The translations under genes and the position numbers were made by a program. A stretch of DNA of 64,000 nt. Source: Syngnathus acus. Taxonomy: Eukaryota; Chordata; Actinopteri; Syngnathiformes; Syngnathidae. The stretch spans positions 11,293,412 to 11,357,411 of the forward strand of contig NC_051102.1 of NCBI RefSeq assembly GCF_901709675.1, in the 5' to 3' direction. Below the pieces are notes generated by a model. That model ran no database searches. It saw only the letters and a program-made list of their open reading frames with translations, and was not told the DNA's origin. Shown here piece by piece: positions 36,213 through 52,420 of the stretch. Positions within the stretch are counted from its first letter, which is position 1. Every line of letters starts with the position of its first letter.

Positions 36213-37899
36213 AGCCTAGCTAAAAATGGGTGGGTCGGGATAAAGAAACCAGTGATGCAAATGAGTCTCTGTGGCCACATTCGGTAATCTATCGTCAATA
36301 TTTAATCAGTCCTATGTTTCAGCACGACAAACAGCATCTCCAAATGTTTATGAGATCATTTGTACATTTCAAGCCTTGTTCATTAAAAACAATAGTAACA
36401 GTCATAAATATAGTTTCATTCTGTTTGCAAAACAAATCAGTGTTTCCAAACAACTTCTGGCTTGGACAGAAGGCACAATTTCATATTTAATTGGATATTA
36501 AACAATATGAAAATAAACCATCTATCATCGCTTTAGTACAAACGTCCTATTAGTTTTTATTTTTTTCCCGGTCTCATACCGTATGCCTAACATCATCGTG
36601 CTGTGGTGGGGGGCTAGGCTATAAAAACAAAACAAAAAAGAAAACCAGGATGTGAGTGCAGGTTGACTTTTTGGGGGCCACATGTTGCACCTATCACTAT
36701 ACCAGCAAACAGATGGCCTCTCTGCTGTGGTCACTCATAAAAAAAAAAAGGGAGGAAAAATGTTATAGCCATGCGTTTAAAGAATTAATTTAAAAAACAC
36801 ACTAACACGTTTTAGTGCTATATTTATGTTGCGGCTCCACTTGGCGCTCACTTCTGAGTTTGCCTGCTAAAGTACTTTTTGATACTATTTTGATATGTAG
36901 AAAGTAGCTGAATTCATTCCAATGACTCAACATTGTTCAAAATGGTTCAGGAAGTAAAATATTCCAAATAACAATCTTGTTCAATTCAATAATAAACACA
37001 TTGTTGATCTTTTTCGTCGGCTTACTATTTGGAGCTAGCTAGAAAGTTGACAATGAGTTAGCGGATGAATACAGCTGTGTGTACGAAATCCCACCAATTT
37101 TCATTTTTATAAGTTACCACCCTCGGCGCTGTTTTGAAAAGATCAAATCATTCCAATATCAGTGGTATTGTGAAGCAGTTAAAGCTGTGAGGCAGTCAAA
37201 CACAATGTAAACAAAAGACTAATGAGCAATTATTCTGTCTTCCGTCGTAAAGTTGTTTTAGTCATGTCTTCAAGAAATAGTTTGGATGTGAAATTGCTGC
37301 CGCCGCCGCCGCCGCCAGAAGAGAGCACACAGGCCGTCCCTGTGGTGCCGTGCTGTGCAGTGCGTGCAGCTGTGTGTGCTACTCTCGCCGCACTTTTGCT
37401 GCACAGACCTAATAAATAAACAAAATTAGACCCGAAGAAACGGATCAAATTTGCCAGCTGGGCAAACGTACAGTAGGTGGCCACTGGTCGGGGGTTTCGA
37501 TGGCCCAGCTCAAAAGGTGAACGGGCTTCTTGTTGAAACTGATGTGTTTGAAGAGTAAGTTTAGTCTGTATGGCAGCTAAACACTAATGATGCTCTTGGA
37601 AGCAAGATGGACGCGTTTCAGCGTGCACCGCCAATGCTAATGTGCTCTAATGAGAGAAGGTTCCAGGCGTGCGTGCGTTTCGTGCCTGCGTGCGTGCGTG
37701 CGTGCAAGCGACTGTATTTACTCAGTTTGGCTGCTTGGCACACACTAAGTTCACTCATGAATCAATAAATCAACAAGGAGCCTCCAATGGCCTGCTTCAG
37801 TCTAAAAAAGGACACTTTGGGGGGGAAAAAGGCCGACACTTCTGCTCTAATCTCTTTTTTTTTTCCGCCTGGCAGGTTAACTTGCCTCTCTGTAGCATC

Positions 37900-37917
37900 A
37901 CTTCCCCCTGCTGGTGA
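37900..37917 (-). promoter_or_regulatory. CTCF-like motif downstream of ptch2
   Basis: The minus-strand reading TCACCAGCAGGGGGAA matches the CTCF core. It has the same orientation as the site at 5861. The two flank ptch2. Confidence 0.35.
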
Positions 37918-38559
37918 CCAAAAAAAAAATGCTCGTTAGCTTTTTAGCAAGTGTCATTGAAGTAAAATGTGTTCCCTTTTTTTTCTCCTTGCATTTGTTT
38001 ATAACTGCAATTCTCCTAAAATGGCAAAACCCAAATGTTCCTGAAGTGGCTAAATGTCTTTTTCAGCTCCACTGTACAGGCGTCAGGCTTCCTGGGTGGT
38101 TTGTCAGTTTGTTGAGCTCACGTAATGTATGCACGTGTGTTTATTTAGTCTGCAAAGCGGAACAGAGCCTTGGCCTCGGCCAATTTTCTTTACATTGAGT
38201 GGAGGGGGGGGGGGGGGGCGGTAATGCTTTTTGCAGATGGAAAGAAGCTGTCAAACAAATTCAGGGCCAACAGATACAAGAACCCCCCCCCATCGGTGAT
38301 CATGACCAAGATTACTACTCAAATCTTGTCAGCACGAGTCGTACGGTAGGCCGAGTGTCGCGGGTTCGTCCGCTCGGAAATTCAAAGCTGGCTGCTCGTG
38401 AGCTTTTATCCGTCTTTGGGGTTTGAAGCTCATGAGTAGAAACACATGCTGGATGGTTCAAGTGACACAAATAACATGCTTACTTGGAGCTGGAGTGAAA
38501 TCCCACCTGAGCGCCACGCGGCTACTACGCACGCTAATGTATGTCTTTGCCTTGTTCCC

Positions 38560-38622
38560 TGTAAGCGTCTTTGGGGTTTTGAAAAGCGCTATACAAATGT
38601 AATGAATTATTATTATTATTAA
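38560..38622 (+). mobile_element. SINE/LINE tail with (ATT)n end
   Basis: 'gtaagcgtctttggggtt' then 'gaaaagcgctatacaaat' ending in ATT repeats is a typical 3' tail of a dispersed teleost retroelement. Upstream sequence is too degraded to assign. Confidence 0.6.
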
Positions 38623-38914
38623 TGAGCCTAAAAGTAGGTGGGATTCATGGATTGGATTTCGGGGCATCGTTTTATGTGCGAGAGAGAGTGTTGAGGACAT
38701 CATTCAAGCTCTCGCAACCAACCAACCAAGCACCACAGAAACCTTCTCATTTTAAATGTAGTGTAAAAGGAGCTCTCGATTGCTGTCATCTTAATTAAGA
38801 TCATCTCTGCTGGGATCAAGGATCTAAATGATTGTTTCCTTCCAGGAAATCCGGCTATCTGTTAACTTTGCCACATGTGTGCCAGATGCATCTTTTCTCC
38901 CGCTCGGAGCATTC

Positions 38915-39062
38915 AGATCTATCCGCTCATCCGTGTTCTCGTCTACTTATCCGGTTCAGGGTCACAGATGAGTTGGAGTCTATCCCTGATGACTTTAGGT
39001 GATAGGTATACTTTGCCCTGATTTGCTCGCTAGTCAATCAGAGGGCAGCATTTAGATCTATT
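38915..39062 (+). mobile_element. degraded LINE-tail copy
   Basis: 'cttatccggttcagggtc', 'gatgagttggagtctatccc' and 'ctgatttgctcgctagtcaatc' follow the same dispersed repeat as the copies near 14410, 53100 and 60394. Confidence 0.5.
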
Positions 39063-39218
39063 TATGATAGAAAAAGAATGTACTGTAATGGTGGCTGCAA
39101 AGGAAACAACGCCGAGCCCAAAAAAGAGACGAGCGAGTTGTTTTTTTAGGTTACTTGGTGGGAAAAAAAAAAAAAAAGAGAACCAATGTTCTAGATACTT
39201 GTTTAAATACCAGCACAG

Positions 39219-39236
39219 CCACTAGGGGACTGCTAG
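39219..39236 (+). promoter_or_regulatory. CTCF-like motif (weak)
   Basis: AGCCACTAGGGGACTGCT approximates the CTCF core with one off-consensus base. It lies between ptch2 and kif2c. Confidence 0.25.
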
Positions 39237-40269
39237 TGAAGAAGTGGGGGAGGAGCACTGAGTGGGGGCCTGGGGGTCCGGGTGGGGGGGGGGGGGGGGA
39301 ATGCCACCCACTAAGGCAGTTGTGGGGGTTGGGCAGCTCACAGGAAACAGTTGTGGCTCCATCCCAGGCCTCACACCGAGCAGCCCTGGGCCACCCAGTC
39401 GTCGGCAGGCCAGACCCACCAAATGGTCCGAGCCCACAGAGATGTGTTTATTTTTCATCCTTTGCTTTGAGGGGAGGGAGGGAGGGAGGGAGGGAGGGAG
39501 GGAGCGGTGAAGGCCCACCGAGCTGTTGATGAAACCTTTGATATGTCATATGTCAGCGTCACTTGCGGGAAACGTGTACACGTACCTGCTTGTGTATAGT
39601 TACTAGGGGGTCCGCTCCGCGAGGGTGTGGACACAAAGGAGTGTTTAGGCTTCGGGGGGCTGGAAAATGGGAAGCTGTGCACGCTGAAGGCAAGGCTGAG
39701 CTGAATGATGGCTCATTCTCCAGCTGTCCCTGGCCATTGACGTCATAGCCACGGAATGCAGGTGGGGGGGGGAGCATGTGGATGAAATTTATGCTACCTG
39801 CGCTCGGACCATATAAGAGCTACAGTAAACATTTGACCTCTGTTATTGAATATTACAAAGCATTGAATTGACAAAATCCTTATTTCCCGCCCTAATTTAC
39901 AAATCATTTCTCTACAGAAATCCATGAATTGTTTTCTTCACGTCCTGTCTCTTACAGTTGAAGTTCAATTACAGACTTTGTCATGATTTTAAGAGGAAAA
40001 ATGTGCACAATTTTTGACTGACTAATTTACAATGATTTGATTGATATACCACTTATCCTGTTCAGTACTGTACTTTTAGCATTATCATTATTATTAGTAG
40101 TAGTTGTTGTTGTAGTATCATTATTATTAGTGGTAGTATTCTTCGTATTATTTGTATGATTAGGAGTAGTAGGGCCTGGACCAGACGACAATATTTTATA
40201 GCGCCACTTGACGGCGCTACAAAATCCCAGCGCGTGTTTTTTTCTTAGAGAGGAAGAAAACGCGTCACA

Positions 40270-40322
40270 GTGACGACCAATCAGATGGTTTAACGCGAGG
40301 AAATCAATCCAGTTCAAATGTT

Positions 40323-40350
<28 letters not shown>
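40270..40350 (+). promoter_or_regulatory. kif2c: kif2c core promoter: CCAAT box plus CHR
   Basis: A CCAAT box at 40277-40281 is followed 31 bp later by TTCAAA at 40313-40318, the reverse of the CHR motif TTTGAA. Genes of the G2/M phase typically carry an NF-Y CCAAT box about this far from a CHR bound by DREAM/MuvB. A TGACG half-site lies directly before the CCAAT. There is no TATA box. Placement fits a mitotic kinesin expressed late in the cell cycle. Confidence 0.55.

Positions 40351-40355
<5 letters not shown>
40324..40355. repeat. (CTG)n trinucleotide run
   Basis: About ten CTG units, one changed to TTG, probably in the kif2c 5' UTR or at the transcription start. Confidence 0.9.
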
Positions 40356-40503
40356 TGTCGGAGACAATTGACTCCAGATCTGTCGTCCAACGCCCAGTGT
40401 GTTAAGACAAACAACAGGTAGGAAAATGGCCTTATTCGACGAGAGACTCATATGACACCATTTCGCTTGACTTTTCAGAACTTTGACGTTACAAAGAGTC
40501 CAA

Positions 40504-45815
<5,312 letters not shown>

Positions 45816-45917
45816 GTCACAAAATGATATTTACTAACATTGTTTGTCCATGAAATACCCGTTATTATTTTGGTTTACTGGGTTATTTGTGCATTCTGTG
45901 AGCGCTGTACTGTTTTA

Positions 45918-45928
45918 AATAAAATAAA
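45918..45928 (+). terminator. kif2c: kif2c poly(A) signals
   Basis: Two overlapping AATAAA hexamers about 105 bases after the kif2c stop. A third AATAAA-like site lies near 45944. Confidence 0.8.
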
Positions 45929-46369
45929 GCATGAGGACTTATTCAATAAAAACATTGTTTGACTTGTTACCTTTGTGTCCTTTGCGTCATCCTCTGACCT
46001 TAAATCTGCACAGAGACTATTTGCACAGTGATGTTCTTTCTATAAAGGCAAGCATCAGCCAGGAGCAAATTGTTTTGAATATCCCTCGGAATGCAAAAAA
46101 AACGGCTAAACATTGGTTTACCCATAACTGTTGGCAAGAAAGGGTTGAATAAACGATTCCGAATGAACCTTCGCTTGCTCCGCCCTCCAACACGCCTCTT
46201 CGTGAGGAGAACGCTAGGTGGTGCTAAAGTTCAGAAGCAACACAATAACGATACTGAATCGCTAGCGAAGAAGATGAAATCCTCCTAATAGGCCAATGAG
46301 CTGAATCGGATCAGCTGTCACTCACTCGAAATCGGGCAGAGGGGCGGAGTGATGTGCATTCCAGTTCTT

Positions 46370-47625
46370 TTAGGTGAACTGAATCTTTAGAATTGGTTCA
46401 CTCAAAAGATTCGTTCAAACGAATCGTTCAATGAATCCCACACACACAATGATACGGCTTTTTTTTTTTTTTTTATATATCCAGTGGAAACAACCCATAC
46501 ACATCAAACAATACAACTACCCAGAATTATTATATATAATAATAATTGGCTCGGGGTAATTAACATATTTCTTTCTATAATACAACACTTACACACTGAT
46601 CCGTTGGCAACTGTCTCTCACCCGGTCGTGAACGGGAAGTTGCGTCACTGACTCGTTCGTTAAGGGGAAATTACGTCACTGCCTCGTAAAGTCCCTCCTC
46701 CATCTAACGCTCGCTGGCGCTGCTGATGGTCGTTCGCGAAGATTCACGAGTGAGTGACAGACAGCATTGCCTCTAGTAGTCTATGCCATTGCAAACCGAC
46801 ACACTATATGCCGACATTGATGTTTTAATTTTGTATTTGTTGGATTGTAGTTGATGGTGTTATTATATTGAATGTGTTTGTGTTTGAATAAAAGGTTGAA
46901 AAAAAAAAAAAAAACGTTATGCCGACATTTGTTAATTTTGGGGACACCAACTCATATAACAACGTAAAACACCTATACATATTGTCATATAAAGCAGTTA
47001 ACCAAATGTCTGATTTTTATGTTTTGATTGGCGAATATAAAAACAAGGAATAAAACACCAGACAAGTTATAACAAATGTTTATTAAAATAATAATAAAAG
47101 TACATCTCAAACCAGCAATCAAATGTGAAACTGCAGTCGATATATTGAATAACAACAACATTTAGGCATATATATATGCATACACGTTATTTAAAAGCTA
47201 CTATAAGTAAATCGTAAATCTACATTCTGGCTTCCATAGTTCACGCCAAGAGACGCAACATATTCACTGACTGATCCGTTGATGCACAGGAAGGCAGTTC
47301 ACTCATTGACTCGTTCGCGAACGGGAAAGCCAGGATTCGTTCCCTCACTGATCCGTTCTCGCGGTGAACTGGAAATGCGAATCACTCAGTGAGTGATTCG
47401 TTCACTCACAGATTCGTTCGTTGGTGAACGGGAAATGCAAATCACGACTCGTTCGTGCACGGGAAGTGACGTCATTTTCTTCACCAGCTTCAATGGGCAT
47501 TACCGACACCTACTGGTTGAAGTCATATGAACTGGAAAAAAAACCAATCACGTGTAGGAAGTTCACTCTCGTTCACTCGTTCCTTTGAACGAATCGTTCA
47601 CTCACGAGCCAACACTAGAGGGGCG
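46370..47625. mobile_element. TTCGTTC-rich element, probable non-autonomous DNA transposon
   Basis: About 1.25 kb with repeated GTTCACTC, ACTCGTTCG and GAACGGGAAA motifs in both orientations. They cluster at 46383-46440, 46600-46760, 47260-47470 and 47560-47610. Each outer edge carries a near-palindrome, GATTCGTTCAAACGAATC near 46412 and GAACGAATCGTTC near 47588. No transposase frame is visible. The middle is AT-rich, with a poly-A at 46900. I cannot assign a family. It ends within about 20-30 bp of the selenot start codon. Confidence 0.6.
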
Positions 47626-47642
47626 ACAACACCCGGAAAAGA

Positions 47643-49435
47643 ATGATGGCGATCAAGTGGCTTCGCTTCTCCTTCCTCGCCCTCGGGGTTTTGTCGCTGT
47701 GTCTCGCCGCGTCCGGGGACAGCCCTGGCGTGAAGAAGATGAAAATGCAGTTCGCCGCGGGGCCCTTACTCAAGTTCCAGATTTGGTAAAAAACGAGAGC
47801 AAATGTGGCGAGTCATCGCGAGCAGCTAGCATAACGTAGGAAGCTAAGGCTAACCGTTCGTGAGCTCGTGCGTCATTGAAACTTTGCATCTTCGAGTGAC
47901 ATTCACCAAACTAGTAGTTTCCCGTTCGAGCTTTCTAATTCGAGGCGAGTATTTTTCTGTACTTCATGTCAATTCTAGTTGATGCTCGTTGCAAGTGTTT
48001 GCATGGACCACCCCGGATTACGACGGAGTAGCGACGTCTATCTAACGTGCCTGAAGCTTTTTTAGTGGCTGGCTGGGACGAAACTGAAATCATTAGGTCA
48101 CGTTAAACGTGTTCTAAATCCCCTATTTGTACTGCAGTTATTCGTAAGCTGTATAAAGCACTTCAAATGATCTCCAGAGAAGTTAGCTCTGTGAGAGTCC
48201 CAGGTTAAAGTCCGTTTGTAAAAGTGCATGTTTGTGTCCTTGCAGCATCTCCTGAGGGTACAAGCGGGTGTTTGAGGAGTACACGCAGGTCTTGTACCAG
48301 CGGTACCCAGACATCCGCATCGAGGGGGAGAATTTCCTTCCTGTCCCCGCTTATCGGTAAGATTATCTGCCAAGTCAAGGGCGCTTTGTAAAACAGTCTG
48401 TATAACCAACCCGTGTTCTTGCCAGATGAGCGCATTTTCATGAAAGGTGCCTCATTTTACAAGTAGGCTTTTTGCTGCGGACTTGATCATTTATCCAGTT
48501 CCAAATTAGGGCCAAAAGTCATTGGAATGAGTACTTTTTTTTTCTTCACCGCCTCTGCTTACAAGAGAGGGAAAAAAAGCACACAGTTTCATCTGAACAA
48601 ATGATGTAATTGTCTGTCCATGTGGCTTCAGTGTGTTATCAAGAGCGATCAGAGTCGCATGCATCAATATAGCACAAAGGGAATTGAACACATGGCTGAC
48701 TTTAAAAGTATTGTGTTTGTTGTCCTCCCCCCAGGCACATTGCTTCCTTCCTGTCTGTCTTCAAACTGCTGGTGATCGGCATGATCATTATTGGCAAGGA
48801 TCCGTTTGCTCTCTTGGGCGTTCAAACTCCGGGCGTCTGGGAGTGGGGCCAGGGAAATAAGGTATACCAATGTTAGGGTCCAGGCTGTTTTTTTGGTGAC
48901 TTTATTTAGTTGGTTAGCATCCTCAAGGGTGTGGGCTGAAGAACGCCTTGCATGCTGAGTGCACTTGAAGCCCCCCCGCCAAGAGCAATGTTTGCAAACA
49001 TTTTATGGCCATTTTGGGTCAGAGGCTCGGAAAGAACGTTGACTGTTGTGAGTTGGTCATCTTCGCTTTGACTGTTGTGAGTTGGTCATCTTCGCTTGGG
49101 CTCAATCCTGTTGCATTTCAACATTTCTTTCAGATATACGCGTGCATGATGGTGTTCTTTCTGAGCAACATGATAGAAAATCAGTTGATGTCCACGGGAG
49201 CTTTTGAAATAACATTAAATGGTAAGTACCTTTCAACTAACTCTTCATGTCAAAGCGAAAAGAAAATGGCGGACGGATGGGCCTGGTTGCATCCTTACAT
49301 GTGTGTGTAGATGTGCCAGTCTGGTCCAAATTGGAGTCGGGCCACCTGCCCTCCATGCAGCAGCTGGTGCAGATCCTGGACAACGAAATGAAGATGAACG
49401 TTCACATGAACACAAAGCCGCTCCACCACTCCTAA
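47643..49435 (+). CDS. selenot: Selenoprotein T (thioredoxin-fold ER selenoprotein)
   Basis: ER-membrane oxidoreductase of the Rdx family. Exons: 47643-47785, 48246-48356, 48735-48861, 49134-49221, 49311-49435, total 197 residues (human 195). The catalytic motif is CxxU, read as Q-I-C-I-S-U-G-Y. Cys 48 is split across the first intron and selenocysteine 51 is the TGA at 48253-48255. An N-terminal hydrophobic signal, YPDIRIEGENFLPVPAYRHIA and the IENQ.MSTGAFEI block agree with the family. The C-terminus ends MNTKPLHHS. Two adjacent ATGs (47643, 47646) could each start it. Standard gene finders would stop at the TGA. The gene is convergent with erich6. Teleosts have several selenot paralogues and I cannot tell which this is. 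Confidence 0.95.
48253..48255 (+). other. selenot: in-frame UGA selenocysteine codon
   Basis: The TGA follows codons for C-I-S and is followed by G-Y-K-R-V-F, the conserved surroundings of Sec in selenoprotein T. Reading continues in phase through three more exons, so this is not a true stop. Confidence 0.95.
49039..49097. repeat. 29-bp tandem duplication in selenot intron 3
   Basis: Two perfect copies of a 29-bp unit, just before the branch/acceptor region of selenot exon 4. Confidence 0.93.
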
Positions 49436-49563
49436 CAGTGTGTGGCCGCAGCCAAAAGCCCCTCCACGTAAGGACGCAGAACATTTTCCACCTGTATGCG
49501 TTTCTGGTCTTTCTAAGCCGTTGTCCTCCTCTCCAGGTTTGAGGTGGGCCGCTCGCAGGGCTG

Positions 49564-49653
49564 TGACGTGATGTTTATGAAGGTCTGCACTGAAGGCAGG
49601 ACCACTGCAAGCGCAGACTGGATGCCCCCCCCCCCCCCCCACATCATCGTCAC
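49564..49653 (+). promoter_or_regulatory. selenot: SECIS element candidate
   Basis: The quartet strand ATGA (49577-49580) is followed 12 bases later by the apical AA (49593-49594), then GGAT (49620-49623), the expected ATGA-AA-GA order. GGTCTGC at 49582 pairs with GCAGACT at 49613 inside the quartet. Outside it, GTGACGTGATGT (49564-49575) pairs with ACATCA-T-CGTCAC (49641-49653), a nearly perfect 12-bp stem. It sits in the selenot 3' UTR. Unusually, the 3' internal loop contains a run of 16 C. Confidence 0.8.
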
Positions 49654-49782
49654 CCCTTTAGAGATGACCCGCCCCGGACGCCAGAGTGGGCTCGACGGCC
49701 AGTCGGTCATTTTCTAGTACTGTTCACTCAACATCTTATCAAAGCAGGAGTCAATCGACCAGATTCCCATCAAGTAGATTTG

Positions 49783-49788
49783 AATAAA
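49783..49788 (+). terminator. selenot: selenot poly(A) signal
   Basis: AATAAA about 130 bases after the SECIS candidate. A second AATAAA lies at 50256, close to the end of the convergent erich6. Confidence 0.75.
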
Positions 49789-50293
49789 ACACTGAGCCCA
49801 AATGAACGGGTGCTCGAAAAGTCACTGTGCCACATTTCTTTCATAGAGCAAAGCCTGCGTTAGGTGTTGAAATGTTCAAGTTGGTTGGATTCGAAAATAT
49901 GACTTGTCAACACAAGTAACTCATCCACGTGTTAGCTGTTCCCGAACGAGCCGTCTGCTCCTCAAGTTAGTTTCGAGTTGATCTACTACATATGTATACA
50001 GAGGTCGAACTAACGTTTAACGATAGACTCCATGTGCATTCTGTTTTGAAACGTGTCTTAATGAGAATACTTGTGTACCTGGTGTAGTCCTAAAAATCCA
50101 AGTGCACTGTGACTCCTTGAGCACCCTGTCGAGTGACTAAAAAAAACAAGTACTAGCTTCCGCCCTGTAGAAAAGCAACTTGTCATGCTGTTGTCAAACT
50201 AATGTTGGGGAGATGGTTAGGATTTGGGAGGCATTTTTATAACTTGCAAAGAGTGAATAAAAACCGACGATAACTATGACGCAGCTTCTTCCG

Positions 50294-52420
50294 TTAGAGA
50301 CAGTCTTGGAGGCAGCCCCTGATGAAGGCACGCTCGTGCTGGCTCATCAGGACCTTGGTGCTGACCTCCAGCAGCTTTTTGCCGAAGACGCGGATGCTCT
50401 GGGTCGGCGTGATCTTCTGGTGCAGAGGTCTCGGAAGGCTCCAGTTGAGATGCTGGATGCACAGGTGGATCTTCACCCGAGCGGCCAGCACAAACAGCTC
50501 GTCCTTCAGCAGCAAAGGTCCGCTCGTCGGCATCTCTCTCGTGCATTTACACTGCGAGGAGGAAGACGTGTCGCCGTTTGATCTTGGAAGCGGTTCCTCG
50601 GAGCTTTTGATACGGAACTTCTGATATTACCTGAGCGCTGCAGCTGCCCACACTACACCGGGCCTGTTGCCCATTGGCCAGGAAGGAGACAAAAATGTGA
50701 TCCTTCCCCAGGACTCGCACCCCAATGTGCTTGTTGAGGGACAAGAAGAGAGGAGGCAGATGAGGCGGCGGCAGCGTCTTCCAGCTCCAGCGACGGACCC
50801 TGGCACCCGTCTCGTCCAAACACTGACCACCGGAACTGTTGAGATTCAACCTAAAGCAATCCGACAATCACTTTGAATGAGCCCGTGCACTTCCTCCCTC
50901 CCTCCCCACCCACTTCCTTTTTTACCATATGTTTCCGTTGCTGTGGTAACACGTGGCCGTGCCGTTACACTGGAAGATGGCTCGGATGGCTCTGGGCGGC
51001 TTGGGGTTGTTGTCGTACACGATGCAAACCCTTTCCTTCTTTTTGGTGACGACAAAGACGAGAGCCAAGATATGGCCCGGATAACTGGTGGGGAAAGAAA
51101 GACGAGGATGACGGACGGCGCACGCACATTTGCTTGCTCCTCTACACATTGTTTTGCAGTGTGCATACTAGAGCTGAGCAGAGCCGTCCGGGAACAAGTT
51201 AAGAAAGGTCCTGCCGTCCGTGTAACGTTTCTGTTGAAATTCTCCTTCCTGTCAACGCAGAAATGGTTAACGTGAGCACCTTTGAGCCAGGGCGGGCGTG
51301 CGTGCGTGCGTGCGTTTTCTCCCCTTTTGATGACATATGCCAAACAGAGGTGGCTTGTGGTCACAAGCAAACTTGGTCTCCTCCTTTTTGACTTGCACAA
51401 CATTCTCAGCAACGTCCGTGAGCATCCAGCCGCCCTCTTCTGGGGTACCGGCGAGCCTGAAGCTGAGGATTTTGGCTTCTGCGGCTGCGAGGCAACGGCT
51501 TTAGACTATACTTCTCTGAGCAAAACAGACCAGCCAGCGAGGAAATGTTTTTCTGCACTCACGGGGTTCTGCCTGTTGCGAGGCGTTGTCACGCCTCAAC
51601 CCTGCCAGTTCCCTGACATAGCAACACATTGCTTCCGTTACTCCATTGTTTGTTTGTTTTGTTTGGAGAAAAGTCCTTACATGAGTCCACGGGAAAGGTC
51701 ACTAATATTTTGGCCGTTCTTTTTGTCTTTGTTTCCGAGCAGCGCGTCTGCCAGGTCGCTGGGCTTTTCTTCCCGCCAGGCCAAGTCATCTGCCGAGGGC
51801 CTCTTCCTCACCAAGGCCATGCATAGCCTCCTGCGCTGGGCACAGCAAAAGGCCGACACCGCCTGGGGGGGGGGGACGGACACACAGTCCGGCCATGAGC
51901 TTTGCTCGACGAAGCAAACCGTAAGAACATTTTACATCTCGTGTCCAGTCTGTCTCACCTGCATCTCGTCTTCCCATCTCACATCCAGTACAGGCCTGGC
52001 GGTCCTATGGCAGTATTCACATTTTATCGGGCACTCAAACGGAGGCTAGGACCACACACACACACACAAAAGTTGTTGTTGGTGCTCAGATTGTGTGTCA
52101 GGGTGGAGCTAAGATTAGCCTGTGTTGTTAGTGGAAATGACAGAGCGTATGCATTTTTTGTTCCAATGGATTTGAATACCTCTAAATGTGCAGCTGCGTT
52201 GGCGAGTTGGGGGTTGTCAGACTCACGGTGGTACCTCAGGACTCCTGCTCTGATGCAGTTGGTGGGCGGGTCACTGAAAGCCTGATGGAAGCGAAACCAA
52301 ATGACATGAGCACGGCCAGCCCAGCCCAGCCCAGCCCGCCTGCTCGCATTCTACTTACAAAATTGTTCAGGTCACGGAGGATCTCGCAGATATCATGCTC
52401 TAACTTTGCAACTGCATTTT
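50294..52420 (-). CDS. erich6: ERICH6 (FAM194 family), 5' end unresolved
   Basis: A poorly characterised vertebrate protein of the FAM194 family. Minus-strand exons in order: 52420-52359, 52281-52180, 52045-51959, 51862-51681, 51462-51393 (less sure), 51248-51169, 51084-50926, 50850-50631, 50551-50294. All phases fit and give about 406 residues. FAM194-like blocks are KRYTDGRTFLNLFPDGSAQL, VCIVYDNNPKPPRAIRAIF, TATCYHSNGNIW and LNKHIGVRVLGKDHIFVSF. Upstream lie KLEHDICEILRDLNNF, then AFSDPPTNCIRAGVLRYH and a Cys-rich patch (CPIKCEYCH, then FCC). Human ERICH6 adjoins SELENOT, as here. The 5' exons, including the Glu-rich part, are not placed. A glutamate-rich frame near 52510-52580 is a candidate, but its splice phase does not fit. 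Confidence 0.85.

Larger units (their letters stand above)
32441..40270. other. intergenic region between ptch2 and kif2c
   Basis: About 7.8 kb with no recognisable coding exon on either strand. It holds a LINE-tail fragment near 32505, microsatellites at 33826, 34134 and 36171, CTCF-like sites near 37900 and 39221, and degraded retroelement tails near 38570 and 38920. Parts may be regulatory. Confidence 0.6.

Noticed and set aside
48253-48255. TGA in selenot read as a nonsense mutation or pseudogene mark
   Set aside because: Position and flanking residues match the selenocysteine of selenoprotein T, and a SECIS-like structure lies downstream.
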